DNA of 64,000 nt from Glycine soja. Taxonomy: Eukaryota > Streptophyta > Magnoliopsida > Fabales > Fabaceae. Location of the stretch: NCBI RefSeq assembly GCF_004193775.1, contig NC_041008.1:6836731-6900730 (forward strand). The letters are read 5' to 3'. How positions within the stretch are numbered: the stretch's first letter is position 1; each line of letters starts with the position of its first letter. Under the pieces are notes generated by a model. It was not told the origin of the DNA and made no database searches. It worked only from the letters and a program-made list of their open reading frames with translations. The position numbers and the translations under genes are program-made. Shown in pieces: positions 47,878 through 58,612 of this stretch.

Positions 47878-50031
47878 CTACACATTGGTGGCAACAAGCT
47901 GAAACCACTGGCTTTGGGGATCATCAAGACATTGAGAATCATCTTTTATGCAGATACATTTTGAAGTCACAATGCTGGATGAGTTAGAATCCTTCTGTAA
48001 GCAAAGTTGCTTCTCATGTTGATCCGTAGTAGCCAAGTGAAGTTTAGATAGTGAGACAGTTTCCCAAGAACTGTTTTTGCTTTGGCACTCATCAGAAACA
48101 ACAACTGAAAGCCCTTCAGCGGCTGCGGTTAAGCACTTCTTAGTGCCATGTAAAAGGATTTCAGTCCCATTTCTACTACGAACCCATCTGTTTTTGCTCT
48201 CACGTACAGCTACCAACTTCAAGTTCATTTTTGCCATTCACTTGGGCACATTGGCCAGATAGTGGGTGGTACAAGATATATAAGCTGGGGACCTTTGAGG
48301 AAGGTTCTGCATAAAAACACACATGTTAAATACAAGATAGGAATAGGATATTGATACTGGCCTTTCTGCACATGCCTATGAACCAAGGTAAGTCTTTTTA
48401 CTTTTATAATATTTACATTTTTTTTATTCTTAGGAATTGAATAAAAATATCGGAATGATTATAATAACTCATATATATTGTTCAACCGAGATAAACCCTT
48501 GATATAATAATTATATTTAATAACTCGATATAATAACTATATTTAATAAATCATGATTAACTCAAAAGTCAAAAAGCTTACCTTGATTCTTCCTTTGTAG
48601 AAGTTGGAACTTGTCAGTGAAGTTGGGGTTACTCAGGTGATGCCAAGTCTGGTCCATTACACCAAATGGCTCACCAACTTGGACCTACTCACCTCTTACA
48701 TAGTAGCTACCTTGAAATGCCCCCAATCCCCAGTCCAAATCTCTTCCAACAAGATAGGTTTGAAGGCATGTCAAGAACCTGTTGTCTTCCACTGAAGAAC
48801 CTGTCTCATCAAACCCAAACTCTGTAAAGATCAAAGGACTTGCATTCTTGCCAGCGGTAAGGAACCCAGCTCTGTGGTCTATTCCCTTAATGCTATTGGC
48901 ACAAATCCTATTCAGTGGTTGTTTTGTCCATATCTGTTTCAATTTGAGTGTCCCAATTCCAGACCATGAATACAAATGTGTCTCAAACACCATTTTCTTA
49001 CCTAAGCCTATCTTCAATGGTTTACTTTTAAGAAACTGCAACTCAGTGTCATAGTTCAAACCTGAGATAACCACAAGCACATTTGGGTTTGCCTTGTGTA
49101 TGGCTAGTGCTCCTTGGCTCATGTACCTGTACCAATCTCGTAGATTTTGGCGTGGACCATGCAATTCATTTCTCAAACTCATTGCCACGACCTGTTAGTA
49201 AACAAAAATTATTCACAATAAAGTCATGTTATATTCAATTTTTAGCATTGGATAGAGAAAAAGAAAAAGGTTAAACTATTTACAGAAACTTCTGACAATG
49301 ATAAACTGCAAAAACAATTTGTAGGGACTAAAACTTACACTTTTTTATAGGAACCATAACTTAAAATTGAGACAATTATATGGATAAAGTGAATAGTATG
49401 ACCAAAAAAGAAAAAAAGGACAAATTAGCAATATAATACATACAGCATGATTTCCACTGAAGTGCTCGGCTGCCAAAGTAAGGCCATGCACCCATTCCTG
49501 AGGATTAAAGTGCCTATCATAGAAGAAGCCATTATCATCATTATCATTGCATCACCACTTTGGATAACTCACATGGTTATCAAGCAACACCTTCACATTC
49601 TGAGCCCCAAGCTCATGAACCACGGCATCAAACACCTCAACATGTGTCATGCTCAACACAGAAGGGTTGTTCTTGGCAATGCCTTCCACAACCTCAGGTG
49701 CATCCAAAGAGTCAAAGGTGGCGTTCACATTGCCATTGCCATACCGCGTCCACATGTAGATTGCGTAGGTGAGGCGAACGCAGCTGAACTTGTGCTCCAC
49801 AAGCTCAGAAACAATGTCCTTCAATGGCCTTCTGTCTAGACCCTCAGGGATCATTGGTTTGAGGTGGCCAGCCCAGTTGCCACACACCAACTTGGCACGT
49901 TGCCCTGTGGCTTCATCTATAATCCATCTCTTATGTGTTGATAAAGGGTATGCATTAGAATGTGATGCAATTTCAAAGATGAAAACAAGGAGAAGAAGAA
50001 AGAGAAGTTGTGAAGGTTTTCCCAACAACAT
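47878..50031 (-). pseudogene. GH5 cellulase-like glycoside hydrolase with lectin-like tail, inactivated
   Basis: Exons are 50031-49444, 49191-48582 and 48306-47878 on the - strand. It starts with a clear signal peptide (LLFLLLLVFIFEIASHSNA), then NWAGHLKPMIPEGL, the region of the acid/base Glu (SLRNELHGPRQN) and the nucleophile region (IFTEFGFDETG). This is the plant GH5 group related to Arabidopsis At1g13130/At3g26130. The last exon encodes a ricin-B-like tail (LHLATTDQHEKQLCLQK, DDPQSQWFQLVATNV). Lesions: an in-frame TGA at 49552-49554 directly after SYPKW, where relatives have Cys; a TAG at 48685-48687 after GSYYVRGE; a frame change around 48203-48206 in the lectin tail; and an apparent missing base at the exon 2/3 junction. 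Both stops are followed by conserved sequence in the same frame, so these are true nonsense changes. No secreted active enzyme is expected. Confidence 0.85.
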
Positions 50032-50097
50032 CTTGACTACTTTGAATAGAAAAGAATTTTCAAGTTGGGATCAGATGGCTTTGCACACAAGTGCTTT

Positions 50098-50106
50098 CTT
50101 ATATAG
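50098..50106 (-). promoter_or_regulatory. TATA box of the GH5 pseudogene
   Basis: The - strand reads CTATATAAG about 70 bases upstream of the ATG at 50031, a typical spacing for plant core promoters. The promoter may outlive the coding capacity. Confidence 0.55.
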
Positions 50107-50362
50107 AAATTTTCAATCTATCGAATGAGTAAGTAGTAAGAATGTTCTGTTATGCCGCGATCTCTATCCTATCAATAGATTCCTACCTTTGTTTTTAGTG
50201 TTAACAAATTTTATCGATCTTATCTGATCTTTATCTACCTGTTTTCCTATATTCCAGTAACTGCGTATCTTCTACCCGTCTGATTAGCTTTGAAAGTTTA
50301 AATTTGGCATTAAAAAAATAAAAAATGAGATGTTTTGTCCTCCTCAACAACATCAAATTAAT

Positions 50363-50505
50363 GAAACCTCGGAAGTTTCAGGAATAACAATTAAATATAA
50401 ATTATATACATGTATGTTACTCATCACTGATGCGAAACCTCGGAACCTTTTAGGAATAATAATTAAACACAAATTATATGCATGTATGTTATCACTGGTT
50501 CTTGG
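50363..50505. repeat. About 71-bp imperfect tandem duplication
   Basis: Units starting GAAACCTCGGAA at 50363 and 50434 share AGGAATAA(C/T)AATTAAA, AAATTATATRCATGTATGTTA and TCACTG. The duplication lies upstream of the GH5 pseudogene promoter. Confidence 0.85.
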
Positions 50506-51111
50506 AGTTGAAATTAGTTACTATGAAATTATGACTAGCTTAGTTGTTACTCATCCGTCTCATAATAATTATCTTCGTGTAAAAATATTAAATACATTTT
50601 GATATAATTATGATTTTAGTTTTTTTTAATGTAACGTGACGTATTTATTTCAGTTGTATTTCTTATTCTTTCGTATTGTAAGATAGTTGAAACTGATTTA
50701 CACCCCCTTTAAGAAAAATACTTAATTTAGTTAATCACATTCAATATGTGAATTGTTTGTACTATTATTACAAAATTATTATTTTTTTTATTTTTATCCA
50801 CTTAATTGCTTCTTATTAATGTTTAGAGAGAATAATTAAGTAAAGATGCATGAGAAAAAATAATTAATGCATCTAAAGATTGAAAAACAATCTTATAAAG
50901 GAGACAAACAAATTTCCGGAAAGGGTCTTATAATTAGGGACGAAGGGAATATAAGATTAATGATGGACAACAAAAACTAAAAATTAACTAATAATAAGGC
51001 TAATTTTGTAAAATTATTATTTTCTTTCATTTATTTATTTTTTCGGTGTAAAATAACCTAGGACAACAATTATAATGGAACAGAGGGAGAATTGAATTCA
51101 ACAAATTTTTT
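50506..51111. other. Intergenic, nothing recognised
   Basis: AT-rich sequence with no exon, RNA gene or element end that I can support. Confidence 0.3.
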
Positions 51112-51560
51112 GGCTAAAATATAATTTTTTGTTCTCATAAATATGAAAATATTCAAAATTTATTCCTATAAAACTTGTAGTATGTTTTTCATTCTCACAA
51201 AATTGAAATCTGTTATTTTTTTCCTTAGAGCAATGTTCAGACATTCAAACCTATATGCATAATTTTTTTTACATCGATTATATGCACAACCAATCTAAAA
51301 ATACGTCAAATTTTATATTGACTATATGCATAATTGAAGTAAAAAAATGTTTCATTTAATTTACATTAATTATACATATAACTGGTGTAAAATGGCCGGT
51401 GTAAAAAATCATCATCGTAGATTTAGATTTATCTAAAGCTACTTTCGTGTCAAAAAATAATATATTCTAATTTACGATGATAAAAAATATACTAAAAAAT
51501 TATAGGGACAAATTCCAAATATTTTTATATATTATTTGAGGACAAAAGTATATTTTAACT
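51112..51560. mobile_element. MITE with GGCTAAAATATA-type termini
   Basis: The left end is GGCTAAAATATAATTTTTTG and the reverse complement of the right end is AGTTAAAATATACTTTTGTC. The arms also share (T/G)TCCTCATAAATAT-like and TTTGTCCCTATAA-like segments. It is about 450 bp and non-coding, of the type common in soybean introns and spacers. Confidence 0.65.
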
Positions 51561-51889
51561 TTTTTTTCATTGAAGGTTTGTATTGTAGTCAACAAATATA
51601 TCGGTCCACTTGTACCCATAACAAAAACATATTAATTAAGTTGGCAAGGATCATGCTCATATATTTATAAAGATGTGAGTTAAAATTTTGTTATCCATGT
51701 AAAAATCTTTGATGGGCATGATTTGTAAGCCTTGAGACATATTCTAACAGTGATATATTATTCTACAAGATTCAACTCCTCAAAATTTTTCATATATCAA
51801 AAAAATAAAAATTTATCGGAAGACTCGATCAATAGAAATAAGATATAATGTAATCAAGAATATAGTGAAGCAACTTATCTTTACTATAT

Positions 51890-52008
51890 ACCCCGAAGCA
51901 TAGTTTTAAAATCTACCCGGATAATTGACTAGGTCGAGCTAATAGGTAGGTGGTCCAATCGGTGAGTTAGTAATTGATCGGATTTGATTGGACATATATT
52001 AAAAATTT

Positions 52009-52061
<53 letters not shown>

Positions 52062-52335
52062 TATATAACTAAGATTATTTGAATAAGAAAAATTTATTCA
52101 TACTTCAAAATTCAAAATAATAATTGATAACAATGAAACATCAAAACAACGTTATAGAGGTGATTTATTTTTTTTATTTTTGTAAAACCAATCGAGTCAT
52201 ATCGATCTAATTGAGATCTGATACCTAACGACTGGGTTTGACCGAGTTATCCTGGATCAATTTCCTGGTTAATCCAATAATAAAATTGATCCGACTAGTC
52301 GGACCAAACCGAACTTTTATTATGTGTGTCGTGTA
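51890..52335. mobile_element. Dispersed non-coding element with CG-decayed ends and an AT microsatellite core
   Basis: The ends are locally GC-richer with GACTAGGTCGAGC, CCAATCGGTGAG and, at the right, GGGTTTGACCGAGTTATCC and TCCGACTAGTCGGACC. These look like decayed versions of a repeat built on AACCGG/CGGTTT words. The core contains an AT run at 52014-52057. There is no coding frame. Limits are approximate. Confidence 0.4.
52014..52057. repeat. AT microsatellite (about 21 units)
   Basis: Uninterrupted TA/AT dinucleotide run of about 43 bases. Confidence 0.93.
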
Positions 52336-53584
52336 TGACACTTTTCAAAATTGTTTTACTACTATAGGTCCTGCTTCAACATACATATTTCTTAAAAAAT
52401 ATTTTTTTAATTTATAATAAACAATTTAAGTTGGGGTGCAAAGTTATATTAACTATTAATTTTAATAGAAAAATTGGATTATTCTGGTCACATCTCTTGC
52501 CCTTGATAAGTTTATGCGAATAAACTTTGTTTTTCCTCTTCGAAAAAATTAATAGAAAAATATTTAAATTTATTTTTAAAACAAAGATGAAATAAAATAA
52601 ATTAAAAAATCTAATATATAGATTAAAAAATAAAAAAAAATGACTGTTTGAGATAGTTAAGAGAGGAAAATTACTAATACCATGTAAAATATACATCTAG
52701 AGAAGAAGGAAAATATAATAATTTTATTATAGATAATCTTTTACTAGAATAGTAATATTGTGTCAAAATATTAAATTAATGTTTTTAAAAGTATAATTAC
52801 TATAAAATAATGGAATGTTTACTATAATTATAAAATTAATATTATGAAAATATTAGTAAATATTATTTATGTACAGAATAATTTCAAATGTAATTTAAAT
52901 AAAAATAGGAGTTACAATAACCTGAGAAATCTTTCATTTATTCCAGTTTCTCATAAACATCATATGTTCTTTCAATATTGATATTTTTATTCCTTTGTTT
53001 TATTATTTGTATATAAATAATTAATACTAATGTATGAGAAAAATATTAAAATCAATTGTTTTTTTTAATTTGAGAATAGCTAGCTCGTTGAAAACACGAG
53101 TACAATATTCAGTTTATTCTATTCTATATATTTAATATTAATAAAATAACATTCTTTCATGGGAGACGTGTTCCTCTGAACAAAATGATCCCACTCAAAT
53201 TATCACTCAACAGCCAATCAATTACTACTGTTTGTTTTTTTAATGTAATCACTGCATTTCTTTTTCTTTTTCTTGATTGGCTGTAATTTTAATTTTTTTT
53301 TCTTTCTATCACTTCTCTTATCTCGCGTGCAGGTGTCACTTTCTCTGCAAAAAAATTTACGTCCCATTCCACTTCCTCAAAGTTGCGTGAGCAATGAACT
53401 ACATTACAAATGTATTAAAGTTTGGGACAAATCACACCGACTAATAATGGCTTGACTTCTTAACCACGTGCTTGGATTTTTTTATTTAGAACATATCTTT
53501 AATGAGTCTCATGAATCATGATGTAGAGCTAAATATTTGTATTAGAAAAGTCAGAATAAAAAAACAAATCATTTACATGTATTT
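52336..53584. other. AT-rich spacer, no gene seen
   Basis: I see no coding exon or element terminus. Short frames here have no recognisable similarity. Confidence 0.3.
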
Positions 53585-53589
53585 CTTGT

Positions 53590-53960
53590 AATAAATATGA
53601 TTTTTGGAATAGAGATAAATAAACCATCAAAAAATCTAAGGGACTTTTTATTAAATCCAAGCTATCTTTTCGTAAGCCTTTGCTCCCTATCCAATCAGGA
53701 CCGAATTGATTATAAAAATATGGGGCGAATTAATCGATTTATTAGTGAACAAGAAAAAATATTATTCAGACGCGTAAATAGACTGACCTTAAAACAACAA
53801 TGATTAATAATAATTGCTATAAAATAAACTCGTATTTTATCTTCGTTTACTTTTTCTTAATAATGAAATAACAATTTGAAAAAAGCGAGTAGAACTGCTA
53901 CTTTATGAAAAAAAAATATAGACATTAATAATTCTTCGAAATCCAATTTTGAATTGGGAT
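53590..53960 (+). pseudogene. rps18: Plastid rps18 fragment in nuclear DNA (NUPT)
   Basis: Conceptual translation in shifting frames follows chloroplast ribosomal protein S18 almost end to end. An N-terminal part reads [20 protein letters not shown] (about 53635-53692). It is followed after a small deletion by [20 protein letters not shown] and then [13 protein letters not shown] (about 53699-53801). Next comes a stop where relatives continue RLI, then AIKQTRILSS, FLNNE and a decayed QFEKSE tail. Plastid rps18 is essential for the 30S plastid ribosome and is normally encoded only in the chloroplast genome. The frame breaks, the stops and the location among nuclear repeats show a dead nuclear copy of plastid DNA. 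No plastid neighbour (rpl33 or rpl20) is recognisable at either edge, so the insertion is short or its edges have decayed. Confidence 0.82.
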
Positions 53961-54059
53961 TTGAATTAAATATTGATTGGTGTTTTTTTCAAAAATTACG
54001 ACAATAATTTTATTGGATGTTAGTGTAAATTAGATACCATCCATTCATAGTACATAGTT

Positions 54060-54180
54060 TCATTAATCCGTCTAATTTAGGATCTTGCTCTATAGTTTAT
54101 GCTGAATTGTCGGCAGTTTTCTTAGAAATTGTTATTGCTTGGAATCGGGGTTTTAAAGCTTTTGTTGTTGAATAGTACCT
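54060..54180 (+). pseudogene. RNase H-like fragment, probably from a LINE or similar element
   Basis: In one frame the sequence reads LGSCSIVYAELSAVFLEIVI, then AWNRGFKAFVVE and a stop. This pattern (small residues, AEL, AW.LGF, VE) matches the middle of the type-I RNase H-like domain found in plant non-LTR retrotransposons and relatives. Only about 32 codons are preserved, with no upstream or downstream domain. It lies 100 bases from the rps18 insertion. Confidence 0.45.
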
Positions 54181-55292
54181 TTCTCAGATACAGATACAGG
54201 GTGTGTTTGAAAAATATTAAATTCAATTTAACTCGAGCTTTTTTTAATCAAATAATATAGTTCCTTCTTCTTTTACTACTTTAGGGCTTGTGAATGAATA
54301 TTTGGAGTCTTGTAAACAACAAATCAAACAAAGACGTAATTGTTCAAATTCTATGAACTCATCAAGGAAATAAATGATTTCACAAGGTTTTAAATTTTTT
54401 ACTAAAAACAAATGCCAAATTACATTTTAAAAAAAATAATTATTTAAGTACTAAAATATTCAATGAAGAAACAAAGGACTAAAGCCAGTTAGTTGTTGAG
54501 CAGTGTAATTAAAATTCAATCAACTGCGAGCGAGCCTTGAGAATCAAGGGTAATTAGGAGCCTTTTAAGTTATATTATCATAATAATGGTATGTCCATGT
54601 CCTGTAACAATTGTTGTGTTTTCTTTGTCGTATCATGAATTCCTGACCCCCATCATTGCTGCTTTACTATCAAAAGTGCTTTACCATTGCACGTGTGTTC
54701 AAAGTTTGAAGTCAAATACAATTCTGTTCACGAATAAGATGACAAATTGACAAGGCCTATCCATTGTAATGACCTAATGTTGACAATTTCCTCACAGCCG
54801 AAATGTTCATGCTGTGGTATATATGATGGTCCAAATAACCATTGTAATTTGGAATTTGACCGTTTGAAGCGCCAACAATGTGAGAAGATAAAAGAGCCAT
54901 GTAACTTAGATGCATTTCCCCACATGCCATAATGTGACAAAAAAGACTAGAAGGGAAACAATCTCATCCCAGACACACCACACCTCCTATCATTTTTCCT
55001 CATGTGATTTGAAAGATGGGGTAAGAGCCTGTTTGAATAAACTTCATTATAAACACTTAGAAAGAAGAAAACAAGAAAGAAAAGTGAAATAAGTTTCTTT
55101 TATAAGCTAAAATTGGGTTATACACAAGTTAAAATCAACTTTTAGAGAAGTTGATATGAGATAATTTTTACAAGATTTAACTTGTGTAAAGTTAATTTAG
55201 CTTATAAGAGAAGCTAATTTAATTTTTCTTTTTTTTTTCTTCTCTTATAAGTATTTATGAAAAAATTTATCCAACTAGACCCTAAAAATGGT
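54181..55292. other. Intergenic spacer and 3' side of SDR copy 4
   Basis: No gene is supportable. Between 55100 and 55230 is a small inverted repeat: AAGTTTCTTTTATAAGCTAAA..., AACTTGTGTAAAGTTAATTT and AGCTTATAAGAGAAGC-type words occur on both sides of about 55150, consistent with a small MITE. The last 50 bases before 55293 belong to the SDR 3' UTR. Confidence 0.35.
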
Positions 55293-57138
55293 TCAAAAGC
55301 TGGACACTTCTTGACGAGTAAAGAAGTGGCCAGAAGGGGAACCATTTGGCAACAGTGCTAACCTCACAACACTAGCAGCACCATTTTCAACAGATAAGAT
55401 GCCAGTGTTTCGGTTAATGTCTGTTTTAACAAAACCAGGACAGACACAATTGATGCACAATTTTTGGTGCCTATAGGCCAGAAGCCTTGTATATGAATTT
55501 ATGGCTGCTTTTGAGACCATATATGCAGACAAGTAGGTTGGCCACCCCTTTTTCTCTAGTAAACCATCTTCTAAGTCTGTCATATACTCCTTCAGCACCT
55601 CATCTATTAGCTCTTCAGTGAGATTTTCAGTGTCATCTAGCACACTCCTAGCCCATTCGTTTGATATGTACTGAAATACACCATAGCACATTTTTTAATG
55701 TTGTTGAAGTAATATAAACATCATATTTCAAAGAATTTCATTTAAATACACTTATTTTACACTATCATTCAATCAAAGGTTATCTAACATGATTTCCAGT
55801 TGGTTGGTTGAGTAAAAAAAATTAAACTAACAAAATACTGAAATCAAAATTTATTTAAAATAATTCAAAATTAAGTTATTTGGTTACCTTTAATAGTCCT
55901 GCTTCTGAGGAAACATTAACAATCATGGGTAAATTGGATAACCGAAGAAGGGGAAGAAATGCCTCAGTTGTTTCCTTAGCACCATAATAATTTGTTGTTA
56001 AGCATTTTTCAGCCATCTCATAAGTTTGAGGTAGCTCCTTCCAATTAATTTTGGATGGCACCTGAATCAGTGTAAAAGAAACCCAAATCATTTTTAGAAG
56101 CTTTTAATATAGATAGAGCAACAACCCTCACATAGTGTAAAAAAAAAAACATGCACACTGACCATGCCATCTGTATTGAATCCACTGATTCCTGCATTGT
56201 TCACCTGCACATGAATTTAAAAATTGTTATTGCTATGGTGAACTTATTGAGATTTGTCAACATCACCAATATAAGTCATGGAAAGTTTTTGGTACTAAAA
56301 GTCTAAACTCTGAATCAGGTTGGTGTGAGCCAGAACAGGCTGAGCTCATTGATTTTGCAGATCAATCAAAATATATTGTAAGCATGTAGAATGATGAACA
56401 TTGAAAATCATTCCAAGATAAACTATAAATATATTGCTCATCCTAGGAAGAACTATTAGGGGAACATATGGAGAATTGGGCCATTAAGAAAATACACAAG
56501 AACAGTTAAAGAAAAATTCTAATTGAGAATCACCAGACAAATGGAATTTGAGAATCATATTATTCAATTGAACCAACTAACTGGGGGGGAGGGGCAATGC
56601 ATATGCAAGATTCCAATGCATTGTCCTATATATTATAAAAATTCGTCAAACTGTGTGCCTTTACACACAGAAAAAGAGAAAGTAGAAAACAAAAATAAGG
56701 ATAAAAGTAAAAAGAAGCATAATTCAGAATATTCATTAACATGATCAAAATCTTCTTACCAAGATATCAAGTCTCCCAAAGTGAGTCTTCACAAACTCAA
56801 CTAAAGAAGCAATACTAGAAGGGTCAGTGACATCAAGCTGGTGAAACACAACAAGGTCAGAGAAACCAAATTCTCTCTTCAATTCCTCAACAGCTTGGTA
56901 ACCCCTCTTCACATCCCTGGCCGTGAGCACCACCTTGATTCCATTAGAGGCTAAACCTTTCACTGTCTCCAATCCTATCCCTTTGTTTGCACCTGTGACA
57001 ACAGCATATCTACAAAAAAAGAAAAAAAAAGTACAAACGAAAAATCCTTAAAAATGTTACAAAAAATAAACACACAAAAACATTTGTTTTGCAGAAAGAG
57101 AGAAACTGGTACCTTTGCTTTGCATCTGCCATACCCAT
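55293..57138 (-). CDS. Short-chain dehydrogenase/reductase, salutaridine/neomenthol reductase-like (copy 4), 289 aa
   Basis: Exons on the - strand are 57138-57113, 57009-56760, 56204-56163, 56061-55888 and 55670-55293 (870 nt). Exon 1 reads MGMADAKQ plus two bases. A start at the second Met (57132) is equally possible and would align better with copy 2. TGANKGIG is at 14-21, NNAG starts exon 3, the Ser is in MIVNVSS (157/158), and Y214/K218 lies in AYMVSKAA. Exon 3 is the shortest of the family here (14 codons), so the loop after NNAG is reduced relative to copies 1 and 2. Family role: NADPH-dependent ketone reduction in specialised or detoxification metabolism. Substrate unknown. It has the same orientation as copies 2 and 3. 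Confidence 0.9.
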
Positions 57139-58420
57139 AGTAGTTGTTGTGGTTGAAATCTGGATGAATTGGATGCACAAGGAGGAGGATAATATTTAAA
57201 GTGGATGACGACTATTAAATAATGTAAGTTCACTTTTCTTCCATATGAAAAAAAAATGTTAGCGCCGAAAATTATAGTCATATGGGTTTCGACATCTTCT
57301 GGTAAGTGTTAAATATTACTTTGACATTTTTGTCAGTGATGTGATATTGTCCCTATCATAAAATAATGCTTATCTATCTCTTCTGGATGTCACACAACAA
57401 AAATATTAACAATGGTTATTTACCTATTTATTAATCTATTGTTGATTCTTTTTTAGTACAATTCGCTCATCTAGAAAACTGACTATATAATCACCAGAAT
57501 AAGAAGTGATATGGAGACAAAAGGCACGGATCACAATCCGAAAACTCGCTTTAGAGGTTTACCTAACGACACAGTTATTGCACACCGCAAACGACTTTTG
57601 TTCTGGGTTGACTTTAGGTGTTTTTTTTATTATTTGTTACTGTTAATTGTTTTTAGTCCAGTTGGACATTGTTAAAGGAAAAAAACAAAATTTCAACTGC
57701 CACTTTTACCTTGCAACCTTTTTTTATTATTATTATTAGAATAGAAGTATTATAAATAATTATTCATATATGTTGCTGAATTAATTAAGCTAAATTTCTT
57801 ATATCTCACGTCTATTTGGTAAGAAAGAAATTGAAGAGGAAAGAGAGGATGAAATTAACTTGGATTGTTTTTCTTAGCTAAGTTTGATTTTTGATAAAGA
57901 GAGAAAGAGAATGAAAATAATTTTTAAAAATAATAAAACTAACTGTAATATTTCTTATTTTTTTATTCATCTCTGTACATCCTTAAATTCTCTTTCTTAT
58001 TTTTATCCAACTAAATAATTTTAATTTTTACTTAATTTTTATCTAGTTTTAATTTTTAATTTTATTTTCATTTATCGTATTTTTATCCTCAATATCAAAC
58101 AGCACATTAGGATTAATAGAAAATTGAATCGATAACTTGTGCAATCAATCTTGATAAATTCGTAGGAGTCTCAAAGTAAGAATCTCCCTCTATTTTTATA
58201 TTAGATTTTGATTCCTAATCGTCCATGTGATTCGATTCCATTTTTTTCTAAAATATATTTTTCATTTATATCTTTTAAAAGATTTATTTTATTCTTTTAT
58301 CTTTCAAAGTTGAGTCATTGTTGATCTTTCAAAATAGTAATTGTTTTCAATTTTGTAACACAATTTTAAACTCTTTTTTCTACTTCTTTAAGGCATGAAT
58401 TTTTTTTTTATTAAATTCAT
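57139..58420. other. Upstream region of SDR copy 4 and AT-rich spacer
   Basis: The first few hundred bases should include the SDR copy 4 promoter. No convincing TATA box was placed. The remainder is AT-rich with no exon seen. Confidence 0.3.
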
Positions 58421-58612
58421 CTACATCAAATCTATCAAATTCAACTAATATTAAAATTAAAAGTCGCATGAAAAGTGAGTCTCACAAATAACTAATTAAA
58501 GTTTTTAAAAAATAATATAATATTAGATTCTTTTTCAAGTTATTTGTGAGACTCTTATTATGAACTTTTTTTATTTTAACATTGGTTGATATTCATAATC
58601 TTCATGTAAATG
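58421..58612. repeat. Inverted-repeat hairpin element
   Basis: GAGTCTCACAAATAACT (58477-58493) is the exact reverse complement of 58538-58554. Weaker complementarity continues outward for a further 55-60 bases on each side (for example AACTAATATTAAAAT with ATTTTAACATTGGTT). The stem is about 75 bp and the loop about 44 bp. This fits a small MITE. Confidence 0.75.

Noticed and set aside
48685..48760. A hidden intron to bypass the TAG in the GH5 gene (GTAAGAGGTGAGTAG area)
   Set aside because: Donor-like GT words exist, but no acceptor at a workable distance keeps the conserved sequence that follows in frame; the nonsense reading is simpler.
48604..49839. + strand frames opposite the GH5 gene
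   Set aside because: Shadows of the - strand GH5 reading frame, whose conserved motifs decide the strand.
54747..55092. Cys-containing short frames near 54.75-55.09 kb
   Set aside because: No zinc-finger spacing, no homology recognised, no splice or promoter context.
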